The notes under the pieces are model-generated. The model did not search any database, was not told the origin of the DNA, and saw only the letters and a list, made by a program, of their open reading frames with translations. 64,000 nt of DNA from Mycobacterium colombiense (lineage in GTDB: Bacteria > Actinomycetota > Actinomycetes > Mycobacteriales > Mycobacteriaceae), in contig NZ_MBEI01000058.1 in NCBI RefSeq assembly GCF_001953985.1, positions 186,001 to 250,000 of the forward strand, in the 5' to 3' direction. The stretch's first letter is position 1; every line of letters begins with the position of its first letter. The position numbers and the translations under genes are program-made. This document shows positions 51,044-60,056 of this stretch, one piece after another.

Positions 51044-51874
51044 CTACTTGTTCAGGAATCCCGCGTCGACAGGCAGGGTCACACCGGTGATGTAACGCGC
51101 CTGGTCGGACACCAGCCACGCCACCGCGTTGGCGATGTCCTCGACGTCCAGCACCTCGACCGGCATGGCGTTGCCCATGGCTCCCGGTGTGTCCGTCGCG
51201 GCGGCCATCTTGGCCAGCCACTCGCGGGTGAACTCGTTGTTGATCATCGGCGTCTCGACGCCGGACGGGTGGATCGAGTTGACCCGGATCATCTGCCCGG
51301 CAAGCAGATTCGCGTAGACCCGCATCAGCCCGACCACTCCGTGCTTGGCGGCGGCGTAGCCGACGGAACCGGCGTCCGGGCTGCCGACCCCGGCCAGTCC
51401 CGCGCTCGAACTGATCAGCACGATCGACCCGCCCGTGCCCTGCTTGACCATGGTGGGTATCGCGACCTTGATGGTGTGGTAGACCCCGGTCAGGTTGACG
51501 TTGATGACGTCGTGCCAGCCGTCGTCACCGGATTGCATGGGGGCGATCCCGGCGTTGGCCACCACGATGTCCAGGCGGCCGAACTCGTCCAGGCCCGCCT
51601 GCAGCGCCGCCGACAGCGAGTCGCGGTCGCGGACGTCGCCCTGTCGGGCCACGATGCGGGCGCCGGTGTCTTCCACCAGCTTCACGGTGGCCGCCAGGTC
51701 GTCGGCGGTGGCCAGCGAGTAGGGGACGCTGGCGATCTGGTCGCACAGGTCGACGGCGATGATGTCCGCGCCGTCGGCGGCCAGCCGCACCGCGTGCGCG
51801 CGGCCCTGACCGCGCGCCGCGCCGGTGATGAAGGCGACCTTGCCCTTCAGGGGCCCTTGCGACGAGCGGGTCAT
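51044..51874 (-). CDS. Mycofactocin-type short-chain dehydrogenase (Rv2750 homologue)
   Basis: A 276-residue SDR of the subgroup linked to the redox cofactor mycofactocin, recognisable by GAARGQGRAHAVRLAADGAD and by an insert holding a non-exchangeable nicotinamide. Active-site YAAAKHG is present, and the chain ends SLPVDAGFLNK-like. It would oxidise an alcohol and pass electrons to mycofactocin; substrate unknown. Its ATG overlaps the ABM gene stop by one base (TGATG). Confidence 0.85.
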   Translation of the reverse strand: MTRSSQGPLKGKVAFITGAARGQGRAHAVRLAADGADIIAVDLCDQIASVPYSLATADDLAATVKLVEDTGARIVARQGDVRDRDSLSAALQAGLDEFGRLDIVVANAGIAPMQSGDDGWHDVINVNLTGVYHTIKVAIPTMVKQGTGGSIVLISSSAGLAGVGSPDAGSVGYAAAKHGVVGLMRVYANLLAGQMIRVNSIHPSGVETPMINNEFTREWLAKMAAATDTPGAMGNAMPVEVLDVEDIANAVAWLVSDQARYITGVTLPVDAGFLNK

Positions 51875-52188
51875 CAGGGCCGCAACTGCCCTTTGGCCGG
51901 GTCGCCCGCCGGGACCGGCTGCAGCATCTTGATGTCGGGGGCCCCGTCCAGGTGCTCGCCGGCCGCGGTGAACATCTTGGTGACCGCCGGCGCGGTGCTG
52001 TGCGCCTTGAGCGCCTCGGCGTCGGCCCACTGCTCGACGAAGACGAAGGTCTCGCCCGACTGGTGCAGCGAATAGATCTGGCAGCCCGGCTCGTCATGCA
52101 CTTCCTCGACCGCCCGCGTCAGGATGTCGCGAACGGTGTCGACCGACTCAGGTTTGACAGTCAAGGTGGCGACGACGACAACGGGCAT
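51874..52188 (-). CDS. Antibiotic-biosynthesis-monooxygenase (ABM) domain protein (Rv2749 homologue)
   Basis: A 104-residue dimeric alpha/beta-barrel-type protein: VVVATLTVKPESVDTVRDIL, EPGCQIYSLHQSGETFVFVEQW, and AHSTAPAVTKMF. ABM proteins oxidise quinols or degrade heme, or act as small accessory proteins. First gene of the leftward ABM-SDR-methyltransferase operon. Ribosome site CCAGGAGGCC... upstream of the ATG. Divergent from ftsK with 170 bases between; no other gene there. Confidence 0.85.
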   Translation of the reverse strand: MPVVVVATLTVKPESVDTVRDILTRAVEEVHDEPGCQIYSLHQSGETFVFVEQWADAEALKAHSTAPAVTKMFTAAGEHLDGAPDIKMLQPVPAGDPAKGQLRP

Positions 52189-52358
52189 TGCTGGCCTCCT
52201 GGGGCGCGGTGGGGGTGGGTGACGAGCACGACTTCTTGCAACCGAATGTCACCCTACTCACGCGATTTGGCGGCCGATTGGCCCCATGCCCGACAAGCCG
52301 GGCCGTTACCAGTGTGGCGGGTGGTGTAGATGATGCCGTTGCGACTACGCTTGCCGTC

Positions 52359-54881
52359 ATGCCCAGTAAGACCGCCGCCCGCTCCGGAGGCCGAACGAGC
52401 AGGTCAAAGGCCACTTCGCGCGCCACCGGGTCCCGGGGTGCACGCCCGGCGGCGCCCCGCAAAAAGGCCGGCAAACCCGCCAGGCGGCGTAATCACGCGC
52501 CGCTGGTCGGCGCCGGGCTGACCTGCGGTCGTGCCGCGCGCGCCGTCTGGCTGATGGCCGCGCGGGGGACCGGCGGAGCGGCCCGGTCGATCGGGCGGGC
52601 CCACGACATCGACCCCGGGCATCGCCGCGACGGGATCGCGCTGCTGTTGCTGGGCTTTTCCGTGGTGGTCGCCGCGAGCTCGTGGTTCCACGCCGCCGGA
52701 CCGGTCGGCACGTGGGTCGACACGCTGCTGCGGACCTTCATCGGCGCGGGTGTGCTGGCGCTGCCGGTCGCCACCGCCGCGGTGGCGGTGACCCTGATGC
52801 GCACCGAGCCCAATCCGGATGTGCGGCCCCGGCTGATCCTGGGCGCCAGCCTGATCACGCTGTCGGTGCTCGGCCTGCGCCACCTGTGGTCCGGTTCGCC
52901 GGAGGACCCCGAAGCGCGCCGCCGGGCGGCCGGCTTCGTCGGCTTCGCGATCGGCGGCCCGCTCTCGGACGGGCTCACGCCCTGGATCGCCGCGCCGTTG
53001 TTGTTCATCGGCTTCATGTTCGGCCTGCTGCTGCTGACCGGCACCACCATCCGCGAGGTGCCCGTGGTGATGCGCAACCTGTTCCACACCCGGTTCGTCG
53101 ACGAGGACTACGACGACGAGCCCTACGACTACGCCGACGAGTTCGACGACGACGCCGAGGCGCAGCCCGCCGACTACCACGACGACGCGTCCTCCGTCCC
53201 GGACGAGGCGCCCCCGGCGTGGTCGCCGGACGACGATGCTCAGGCCGCGCTGCAGGACGACATTCCCACCGTGCCCGAGCCCGCCGTCCAGCCCGGCTTG
53301 CAGGGCTCGCGGGGCCGCAAGCGCGGGCGGTCGGCGGACAAGCACGACACCGTCGAACTGGACCGGGTCGTCGAGGGGCCCTACACGCTGCCCTCGCTGA
53401 GTCTGCTGGTGGCGGGCGATCCGCCCAAGAAGCGCAGCGCCGCCAACAACGTCATGGCCGACGCCATCACCGAGGTGCTGACCCAGTTCAAGGTCGACGC
53501 CGCCGTCACCGGCTGCACCCGCGGGCCGACCGTCACCCGCTACGAGGTCGAGCTGGGGCCGGGCGTGAAGGTCGAGAAGATCACCGCGCTGCAGAAGAAC
53601 ATCGCGTACGCGGTGGCCACCGAGAGCGTGCGCATGCTGGCCCCGATCCCGGGCAAGTCGGCCGTGGGCATCGAGGTGCCCAACACCGACCGGGAAATGG
53701 TACGGCTGGCCGATGTGCTCACCGCCCCGTCGACCCGGCGCGACCACCACCCGCTGGTGATCGGGCTCGGCAAGGACATCGAGGGCGACTTCATCTCGGC
53801 GAACCTGGCCAAGATGCCGCACCTGCTGGTGGCCGGCTCGACGGGTTCCGGTAAGTCCAGCTTCGTCAACTCGATGCTGGTATCGCTGCTGGCGCGCGCC
53901 ACCCCGGAAGAGGTCAGGATGATCCTGATCGACCCGAAGATGGTGGAACTCACGCCGTACGAAGGCATTCCGCATCTGATCACCCCGATCATCACCCAGC
54001 CCAAGAAGGCGGCGGCCGCGCTGGCGTGGCTGGTGGAGGAGATGGAGCAGCGCTACCAGGACATGCAGGCGTCCCGGGTGCGGCACATCGACGACTTCAA
54101 CGAGAAGGTCCGCTCCGGTGCCATCACCGCGCCGCTGGGCAGCCAGCGCGAGTACCGGCCCTACCCGTATGTGGTGGCGATCGTCGACGAGCTGGCCGAC
54201 CTGATGATGACGGCGCCGCGCGACGTCGAGGACGCCATCGTGCGGATCACCCAAAAGGCCCGCGCCGCAGGCATTCACCTGGTGCTGGCCACCCAGCGCC
54301 CGTCGGTGGATGTGGTCACCGGTCTGATCAAGACCAACGTGCCGTCCCGGCTGGCGTTCGCCACGTCGTCCCTGACCGACAGCCGCGTCATCTTGGACCA
54401 GGCCGGCGCCGAGAAGCTGATCGGCATGGGCGACGGCCTGTTCCTGCCGATGGGCGCCAACAAGCCGATCCGGTTGCAGGGCGCGTTCATCACCGACGAG
54501 GAGATCCACGCCGTCGTCACCGCCTGCAAGGACCAGGCCGAACCCGAATACACCGAGGGCGTCACCACCGCCAAGCCCACCGGCGAACGCACCGACGTCG
54601 ACCCGGACATCGGCGACGACATGGACGTGTTCCTGCAGGCCGTGGAGCTGGTGGTGTCCAGCCAGTTCGGCTCCACGTCGATGCTGCAGCGCAAGCTGCG
54701 CGTCGGCTTCGCCAAGGCCGGCCGGCTGATGGACCTGATGGAGACCCGCGGCATCGTCGGGCCGTCGGAGGGCTCCAAGGCGCGCGAGGTGCTGATCAAG
54801 CCCGACGAACTGGCGGGGACGCTGGCGCTGATCCGGGGCGGCAGCGACGCCGACGGCGGCGACGACGAGGACACCGAATAG
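52359..54881 (+). CDS. ftsK: DNA translocase FtsK
   Basis: Septal DNA translocase of 840 residues that clears chromosome ends at division and activates XerCD. The N-terminus is basic, then membrane helices (about 88-230; e.g. GIALLLLGFSVVVAASSWF), then an acidic/Pro linker rich in Asp-Tyr-Glu (about 245-330), then the motor with Walker A GSTGSGKSS (493-501), Walker B VAIVDELADLMM, and the C-terminal winged gamma domain (FLQAVELVVSSQFGSTSMLQRKLRVG region). The ATG at 52359 begins MPSKTAARSG, similar to the M. tuberculosis start; the frame is open further left but not conserved. Confidence 0.97.
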   Translation: MPSKTAARSGGRTSRSKATSRATGSRGARPAAPRKKAGKPARRRNHAPLVGAGLTCGRAARAVWLMAARGTGGAARSIGRAHDIDPGHRRDGIALLLLGFSVVVAASSWFHAAGPVGTWVDTLLRTFIGAGVLALPVATAAVAVTLMRTEPNPDVRPRLILGASLITLSVLGLRHLWSGSPEDPEARRRAAGFVGFAIGGPLSDGLTPWIAAPLLFIGFMFGLLLLTGTTIREVPVVMRNLFHTRFVDEDYDDEPYDYADEFDDDAEAQPADYHDDASSVPDEAPPAWSPDDDAQAALQDDIPTVPEPAVQPGLQGSRGRKRGRSADKHDTVELDRVVEGPYTLPSLSLLVAGDPPKKRSAANNVMADAITEVLTQFKVDAAVTGCTRGPTVTRYEVELGPGVKVEKITALQKNIAYAVATESVRMLAPIPGKSAVGIEVPNTDREMVRLADVLTAPSTRRDHHPLVIGLGKDIEGDFISANLAKMPHLLVAGSTGSGKSSFVNSMLVSLLARATPEEVRMILIDPKMVELTPYEGIPHLITPIITQPKKAAAALAWLVEEMEQRYQDMQASRVRHIDDFNEKVRSGAITAPLGSQREYRPYPYVVAIVDELADLMMTAPRDVEDAIVRITQKARAAGIHLVLATQRPSVDVVTGLIKTNVPSRLAFATSSLTDSRVILDQAGAEKLIGMGDGLFLPMGANKPIRLQGAFITDEEIHAVVTACKDQAEPEYTEGVTTAKPTGERTDVDPDIGDDMDVFLQAVELVVSSQFGSTSMLQRKLRVGFAKAGRLMDLMETRGIVGPSEGSKAREVLIKPDELAGTLALIRGGSDADGGDDEDTE

Positions 54882-54910
54882 CGCCGAACGTCACGCCAGC
54901 GTCACGTTGG

Positions 54911-54945
54911 GCCGCGAGCGTCAAGCCAGCGTGACTCTCGGCGGC
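54911..54945. terminator. Imperfect hairpin between convergent ftsK and argA
   Basis: The arms GCCGCGAG / CTCGGCGGC pair with one bulge and the inner arms GTCA / TGAC continue the stem. It ends one base before the argA stop. Transcripts from both sides would fold it. A related short motif (CGTCACGCCAGCGTCACG) lies just left of it, giving a small cluster of similar repeats. Confidence 0.45.
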
Positions 54946-55470
54946 CTAGAGCCTCAGCAGCATCCGCGAGTTGCCGAGGATGTTGGGCTTCACGTAGCTC
55001 AGGTCCAGGAACTCCGCGACACCGATGTCGTAGGAGCGGCACATCTCCTCGAACACCTCGGCGGTGACCGGCGTGCCCTCGATCTCGGTGAACCCATGCC
55101 GGGCGAAGAACTCGGTCTCGAACGTCAGCACGAACAGCCGCCTCAACTGCAGCTCGCGGGCGACCTCGAGCAGCCGGTCGACGATCGCATGGCCGATGCC
55201 GTGTCCGGTCAGCGCCGGGGTGACCGCGACGGTGCGGACCTCGCCGAGGTCCGACCACATCACGTGCAGCGCGCCGCAACCGACCACCTGGCCTGGAGAA
55301 TCGGGGTGCTCGGCCACCCAAAACTCCTGGACAGCCTCGTAGAGCGTGACGAGGTTCTTCTCCAGCAGGATCTTTCCCGCGTAGGTGTCGACCAGGTCCT
55401 TGATGGCCGGCACGTCGGACGTTCGCGCGCGCCGAACCAGCGGACGAGGGCGCTGCGGACTTTGGGTCAC
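54946..55470 (-). CDS. argA: N-acetylglutamate synthase (GNAT type)
   Basis: First step of arginine synthesis: acetyl transfer from acetyl-CoA to glutamate. 174 residues, as in M. tuberculosis Rv2747, with nearly the same sequence: RRARTSDVPAIKDLVDTY, acetyl-CoA loop TGHGIGHAIVDRLL, and FFARHGFTEIEGTPVT. The mycobacterial enzyme is a stand-alone GNAT domain without the kinase-like domain of the E. coli enzyme. GTG 55470 gives the family length; an upstream in-frame start at 55488 adds six residues. Confidence 0.95.
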   Translation of the reverse strand: MTQSPQRPRPLVRRARTSDVPAIKDLVDTYAGKILLEKNLVTLYEAVQEFWVAEHPDSPGQVVGCGALHVMWSDLGEVRTVAVTPALTGHGIGHAIVDRLLEVARELQLRRLFVLTFETEFFARHGFTEIEGTPVTAEVFEEMCRSYDIGVAEFLDLSYVKPNILGNSRMLLRL

Positions 55471-55526
55471 GGCTAACAGTATCGACATCTGAAACGGGTG
55501 CGCTGGTCAACCGTTATTCTGATGCC

Positions 55527-56126
55527 GTGTCGGGGCAGCCGCAGACGGGTCCGATGGTAGGCCGCGCGAACATCGCCAACCTCGCCAATACGCTGACCCT
55601 GTTGCGGCTCGTGCTGGTGCCCATCTTCCTGCTCGCCCTCTTCGCCGGAGACGGCCACCAAAACGGTTTCCGCGTGGTCGCTTTCGTCATCTTCGCGGCC
55701 GCCTGCATCACCGATCGGCTGGACGGCCTGCTGGCCCGCAACTACGGCATGGCGACGGAATTCGGCGCGTTCGTCGATCCGATCGCGGACAAGACGCTGG
55801 TGGGGTCGGCGCTGATCGGGCTCTCGATGCTCGGCGAGCTTCCGTGGTGGATCACGGTGCTGATCCTGGTCCGCGAATTCGGGGTCACCGTGCTGCGGCT
55901 GGCCGTGATCCGCCGCGGCGTCATCCCGGCCAGCTGGGGCGGCAAGGTCAAGACCGTGGTGCAGGTGCTGGCCATCGGCCTGTTCGTGCTGCCCTGGGCG
56001 GCGACGCCGGGGCCGTTCCGGGTGATCGCCGCGGTGGTGATGGCCGTGGCGATCGTGCTGACGGTGATCACCGGGATCGACTACGTCGTGTCGACCGTCC
56101 GGGAAGTGCGCCGCACGCCCGGCTGA
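55527..56126 (+). CDS. pgsA3: CDP-alcohol phosphatidyltransferase (phosphatidylglycerophosphate synthase-type)
   Basis: A 199-residue integral membrane enzyme with the CDP-alcohol motif DxxDGxxARx8GxxxDxxxD complete (DRLDGLLAR ... GAFVDPIAD) and about six hydrophobic helices. The family transfers a phosphatidyl group from CDP-diacylglycerol to an alcohol phosphate. By position between argA and clgR it is the Rv2746c orthologue. GTG start. clgR begins 116 bases downstream behind its own promoter. Confidence 0.92.
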   Translation: MSGQPQTGPMVGRANIANLANTLTLLRLVLVPIFLLALFAGDGHQNGFRVVAFVIFAAACITDRLDGLLARNYGMATEFGAFVDPIADKTLVGSALIGLSMLGELPWWITVLILVREFGVTVLRLAVIRRGVIPASWGGKVKTVVQVLAIGLFVLPWAATPGPFRVIAAVVMAVAIVLTVITGIDYVVSTVREVRRTPG

Positions 56127-56144
56127 ATCCGGCGCCATCCGACG

Positions 56145-56170
56145 GGAACCAGACCACCGCTGTCGGCGTT
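56145..56170 (+). promoter_or_regulatory. SigE-type promoter of clgR
   Basis: GGAACC (56145-56150) and GTT (56168-56170) with a 17-bp spacer fit the mycobacterial SigE/ECF consensus (GGAAC-N16/18-GTT). In M. tuberculosis, clgR and its operon are SigE-dependent under envelope stress, so the site is expected. The predicted transcript start is close to an in-frame ATG at 56177. Confidence 0.65.
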
Positions 56171-56242
56171 CACCTAATGAGCACCTGCCGGAGGCAAGCT
56201 GAGTACGTGCCGCGCAGGGCCGACTGGACGAAGGAGGGCGGG

Positions 56243-56569
56243 ATGCCGCCATTGGTGCGAGAGGTCATCGGCGACGTGCTGCGCGAGGCCCGCACGACAC
56301 AGGGCCGGACGCTGCGCGAGGTGTCCGATTCGGCGCGGGTGAGCCTCGGTTACCTGTCCGAGGTGGAGCGCGGCCGCAAGGAGCCGTCCAGCGAGCTGCT
56401 GAACGCGATCTGCGATGCACTGGACGTCCCGTTGTCGTCGGTTCTCACCCACGCCGGCCAGCGGATGGCCAGCGAGGAGCAGGCGGCCGTCGGTGCGGCC
56501 ACGGACGGGGCGAGCGGCACCAGCATCAAGGTCGTCATCCCGCCGGTGGCATCGTTGGCGCTGGCCTGA
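56243..56569 (+). CDS. clgR: Stress-response transcription activator ClgR
   Basis: A 108-residue Xre-type regulator. The helix-turn-helix spans about 10-65 (DVLREARTTQGRTLREVSDSARVSLGYLSEVERGRKEPSSELLNAIC in the family; short motif VSLGYLSEVERGRKEPS). In mycobacteria it activates clp protease genes and the pspA operon after membrane stress. ATG 56243 has AAGGAGG five bases upstream and the family N-terminus MPPLVREV. An in-frame ATG at 56177 would add 22 residues. The hydrophobic tail VVIPPVASLALA matches the degradable C-terminus of ClgR. Confidence 0.95.
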   Translation: MPPLVREVIGDVLREARTTQGRTLREVSDSARVSLGYLSEVERGRKEPSSELLNAICDALDVPLSSVLTHAGQRMASEEQAAVGAATDGASGTSIKVVIPPVASLALA

Positions 56570-56702
56570 GCGCCGGGGACCGATCCCGCGTAAGGGGTGG
56601 GGCGATTGGCGCCGACCCACTAAATTGAGCGACAGGCGCGGAGCCCCTCAGGCCCATCCGGGGACCATCCGGATCCTCAAGAAGCGAAGGTGGAGCTAAC
56701 TC

Positions 56703-57530
56703 ATGGCCAATCCGTTCGTCAAGGCGTGGAAGTACCTCACGGCGCTGTTCAACGCCAAGATCGACGAGTACGCAGACCCCAAGGTGCAGATCCAGCAGGC
56801 CATCGAGGAAGCGCAACGCACGCACCAGGCGCTGACCCAGCAGGCCGCGCAGGTGATCGGCAATCAGCGGCAACTCGAGATGCGGCTGAACCGCCAGCTC
56901 GCGGACGTGGAGAAGCTGCAGGTCAACGTGCGTCAGGCATTGACGCTGGCCGACCAGGCCACCGGGGCCGGTGACGCCGCGAAGGCCACCGAGTACAACA
57001 ACGCCGCCGAGGCGTTCGCCGCCCAGCTGGTGACCGCCGAGCAGAGCGTCGAGGACCTCAAGACGCTGCACGACCAGGCGCTGGGCGCGGCCGCACAGGC
57101 CAAGAAGGCCGTCGAGCAGAACGCGATGGTGCTGCAGCAGAAGATCGCCGAGCGCACCAAGCTGCTCAGCCAGCTCGAACAGGCCAAGATGCAGGAGCAG
57201 GTGAGCGCCTCGCTGCAGTCGATGAGCGATCTGGCCGCCCCCGGCAACGTCCCCAGCCTCGACGAGGTGCGCGACAAGATCGAGCGGCGGTACGCCAACG
57301 CGATCGGGGCCGCCGAGCTCGCGCAGGGTTCGGTTCAGGGCAGGATGCTCGAGGTCGAGCAGGCCGGCGTGCAGATGGCCGGTCACTCCCGCCTGGAACA
57401 GATTCGCGCCTCGATGCGTGGTGAGGCCCTGCCGACGGGCGGGACGTCGGCCGCCGGGTCGACGCCCGCCACTCCCGCGCCCGCGGAGAGCACCAGCGGC
57501 TCGGTCCCCGAGAAGCCACTTGGCCAGTAG
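56703..57530 (+). CDS. pspA: PspA/IM30 family membrane-stress protein (35 kDa antigen)
   Basis: A 275-residue coiled-coil protein of the PspA/Vipp1 (ESCRT-III-like) family that binds damaged inner membrane. It starts MANPFVKAWKYLTALFNAKID, the amphipathic membrane-binding helix, followed by long Ala/Gln/Glu helices and a Pro/Ser/Thr-rich tail from about residue 245. Orthologue of Rv2744c. It follows clgR by 133 bases, and the PspM-like gene follows by 10 bases: the mycobacterial envelope-stress operon. Confidence 0.95.
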   Translation: MANPFVKAWKYLTALFNAKIDEYADPKVQIQQAIEEAQRTHQALTQQAAQVIGNQRQLEMRLNRQLADVEKLQVNVRQALTLADQATGAGDAAKATEYNNAAEAFAAQLVTAEQSVEDLKTLHDQALGAAAQAKKAVEQNAMVLQQKIAERTKLLSQLEQAKMQEQVSASLQSMSDLAAPGNVPSLDEVRDKIERRYANAIGAAELAQGSVQGRMLEVEQAGVQMAGHSRLEQIRASMRGEALPTGGTSAAGSTPATPAPAESTSGSVPEKPLGQ

Positions 57531-57540
57531 CCGAAGTGTC

Positions 57541-58350
57541 ATGGCGGTGAAAGCGACGCAGCCCGGTCCGTGGCGCGCGCTGCTGCATCGGGGCCTGGCC
57601 ACCGCCGCCGACCTCTCCGACCTGGTGGCCCGCCGGATCAGCGCGGCCGCGGATCCGCGCGCCCGGCTGCTGCGGCGGCGTCGCCGCGCGCTGCGGTGGG
57701 GCCTGATCTTCAGCGCCGGATGCGTGTTCTGGGCCGCGGTGACGATGCTGCTCGCGGCCTGGGGCTGGTTCGCCTTGCTGCTCGAAATCACCGGCGGCGT
57801 CGCGGTTTTCATGGCCATTCCGGCGACGCTGCTGCTGCTGCGCTATCGCTGGCTTAAGTCCGAGCCGTTGCCGACGCCGCGGACCACGAACGTGCGCCGG
57901 CTGCCGCCGCCGGGTTCGGCGGCGCGCCCCGCGATGTACGCGCTGGGCGCCTCCGAGCGCGGGTTTGCCTCGCTGGTGGCGGTGATCGAGCGGGGCGCGA
58001 TGTTGCCCACCGCCGAGATCCGCGACCTGACCGCGGCCGCCACCCGGACCTCGGCGGCCATGGCGTCCACCGCCGCGCAGGTGGTGTCGATGGAACGGGC
58101 GGCACAGGCCAGCGAGGAATCGCGGTCGTATCTGGTGCCCACCATCAACGCGTTCACCGCGCAGCTGGGTGCCGGCGTCCGCCAATACAACGAAATGGTC
58201 ACCGCGGCAGCGCAATTGGTGTCGTCGGCGAACGGCGACGCATCGGCCGCGTCGCAGCACTACCGCGCCGAACTGGCCGGGGCAACCGATCGCCTGATCG
58301 GTTGGGCGCAGGCGTTCGACGAACTCGGTGGATTGCGCGGCACCGGCTAG
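57541..58350 (+). CDS. pspM: Envelope-stress membrane protein PspM (Rv2743c homologue)
   Basis: A 269-residue protein with a basic N-terminus (ARLLRRRRRALRWG), two adjacent transmembrane helices near residues 60-100 (GLIFSAGCVFWAAVTMLL; LLEITGGVAVFMAIPATLLLL), and a soluble helical C-terminal part. In M. tuberculosis the Rv2743c product recruits PspA to the membrane. The fourth gene of that operon, Rv2742c, is not present: the next gene here is ephG, convergent. Confidence 0.88.
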   Translation: MAVKATQPGPWRALLHRGLATAADLSDLVARRISAAADPRARLLRRRRRALRWGLIFSAGCVFWAAVTMLLAAWGWFALLLEITGGVAVFMAIPATLLLLRYRWLKSEPLPTPRTTNVRRLPPPGSAARPAMYALGASERGFASLVAVIERGAMLPTAEIRDLTAAATRTSAAMASTAAQVVSMERAAQASEESRSYLVPTINAFTAQLGAGVRQYNEMVTAAAQLVSSANGDASAASQHYRAELAGATDRLIGWAQAFDELGGLRGTG

Positions 58351-58367
58351 GCGCCGGGATCAGAACG

Positions 58368-58799
58368 TCAGAACGTCGCTTTCAGCGACGGCAGCACCAG
58401 CGCCGCCAGGCCGCGCGCGGTGGCCTTGAGCATGTCGAAGAAGTCGAAGTAGTCCCGCCACAACGTGATTCGCCCGTTCTGGACCTCGAACACGCCGCAC
58501 ACCCAGAACTGCAGCCGCAGCGGGCCGAAGATCAGCGCGTCGGTGCGTTCGGTGAGCACCGCGCCGCCGTCGGCCGCGATGCGGTGGATCTTCACCTCGA
58601 AGGCGGCGCGGCCCTCCATCTGGCGAAACAGCTTGATGGCCCTGGCCCGGCCATGGATGGTGGGCAGGCCGACGTTTTCGTAGACGAGATCGTCGGCCAG
58701 CGCGGCGCCGGCGGCGTCGTAATCCGCCTCCTGCAGGGCGTTCAGGAATCCTTCGACCGTGCGGGTGTTCGCAACGGTTGTCCCAGTCAGCTCGGTCAT
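58368..58799 (-). CDS. ephG: Limonene-1,2-epoxide hydrolase-type protein EphG
   Basis: A 143-residue epoxide hydrolase of the limonene-epoxide hydrolase fold (SnoaL-like cone). The Asp-Arg-Asp site is visible: Arg and Asp in LTERTDALI and Asp in LWRDYFDF. The family adds water to epoxides of lipids or sterols. Matches M. tuberculosis Rv2740 in sequence and position. ATG 58799 begins MTELTGTTV; an extension to 58823 is possible but not supported by the family. Confidence 0.92.
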   Translation of the reverse strand: MTELTGTTVANTRTVEGFLNALQEADYDAAGAALADDLVYENVGLPTIHGRARAIKLFRQMEGRAAFEVKIHRIAADGGAVLTERTDALIFGPLRLQFWVCGVFEVQNGRITLWRDYFDFFDMLKATARGLAALVLPSLKATF

Positions 58800-58849
58800 C
58801 TTGCCAGCGTAGGCGCGTGGCAACCGGGCGCTGTGGCAGGGTAAGCACG

Positions 58850-60016
58850 ATGCGCGTCGCCGTGGTCGCCGGGCCGGATCCCGGGCACTCGTTCCCGGCG
58901 ATCGCGCTGTGCCGGCGCTTCGCCGAAGCCGGCGACGAGCCCACCCTGTTCACCGGCTCCGAATGGCTGGACACCGCCCGCGGCGCGGGCATCGACGCCG
59001 CCGCGCTGGACGGGCTGGCGGCCACCGACGACGACGTCGACGCCGGGGCCCGGATCCACCGGCGCGCCGCGCGGATGGCTGTGCTCAACGTGCCCGCGCT
59101 GCGCGAATTGGCGCCCGACCTGGTGGTCTCCGACGTCATCACCGCCGGCGGCGGCATGGCCGCCGAGCTGCTGGGCATCCCGTGGATCGAACTCAACCCG
59201 CACCCGCTGTACCTGCCGTCGAAAGGGCTGCCGCCGATCGGCAGCGGGCTGGCGCCGGGCACCGGCATCCGGGGCCGGCTGCGCGACGCCGCGATGCGCG
59301 CGCTGACGGCGCGATCCGTGCGCACCGGCCTGCAGCAGCGCGCGAACTCGCGCGCCGAGATCGGGCTGCCGGCGCGCGATCCCGGGCCGCTGCGCCGGCT
59401 GATCGCGACGCTGCCCGCGCTGGAGGTTCCGCGCCCGGACTGGCCCGCCGAGGCCGTCGTCGTCGGGCCGCTGCATTTCGAGCCGACCGACCGGATCCTC
59501 GAGGTCCCGGCCGGCTCCGGACCGGTGGTGGTCATCGCGCCGTCGACCGCCCTGATCGGCACCGAGGGCCTCGCCGAGGTCGCACTGGGGTGCCTGACGC
59601 CGGGGGAGACCCTGCCGGCCGGATCGCGCCTGCTGGTGTCGCGGTTGGACGGACCGGAGCTGGCGGTGCCGCCGTGGGCGACGGTCGGGCTGGGACGCCA
59701 GGACGAGCTGTTGGCGCACGCCGACCTGGTGATCTGCGGTGGCGGCCACGGCATGGTGGCCAAGACGCTGCTGGCCGGCGTGCTGCTGGTGGTGGTGCCC
59801 GGAGGCGGCGACCAATGGGAGATCGCCAACCGGGTGCAGCGCCAGGGCAGCGCCCGGCTGATCCGGCCGCTGACCGCCGACGCGCTGGTGTCGGCAGTGA
59901 ACGAGCTGCTGTCGTCGCCCGGGTACCGCGCGGCGGCGCAGGCGGCGGCCGCCGGCATCGCCGACGTCGCCGACCCGGTGCGGGTCTGCCGCGAAGCGCT
60001 GGCGGTGGCCGGATGA
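58850..60016 (+). CDS. Glycosyltransferase (Rv2739c homologue)
   Basis: A 388-residue GT1-like transferase, the same length as Rv2739c. N-terminal MRVAVVAGPDPGHSFPAIAL and C-terminal CGGGHGMVAKTLLAGVLLVVVPGGGDQWEIANR (donor-binding region) fit the fold. The acceptor is unknown. The ATG at 58850 is divergent from ephG by 50 bases. A small secreted protein gene follows 40 bases downstream. Confidence 0.88.
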   Translation: MRVAVVAGPDPGHSFPAIALCRRFAEAGDEPTLFTGSEWLDTARGAGIDAAALDGLAATDDDVDAGARIHRRAARMAVLNVPALRELAPDLVVSDVITAGGGMAAELLGIPWIELNPHPLYLPSKGLPPIGSGLAPGTGIRGRLRDAAMRALTARSVRTGLQQRANSRAEIGLPARDPGPLRRLIATLPALEVPRPDWPAEAVVVGPLHFEPTDRILEVPAGSGPVVVIAPSTALIGTEGLAEVALGCLTPGETLPAGSRLLVSRLDGPELAVPPWATVGLGRQDELLAHADLVICGGGHGMVAKTLLAGVLLVVVPGGGDQWEIANRVQRQGSARLIRPLTADALVSAVNELLSSPGYRAAAQAAAAGIADVADPVRVCREALAVAG

Positions 60017-60056
60017 TCCGCAGGGCGCCGCCTTTATGCTTCGGCGGGAGGCACCG

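Noticed and set aside
52404..54509. Leftward open frame of 701 codons
   Set aside because: Antisense to ftsK, with shadow-frame composition and no motif.
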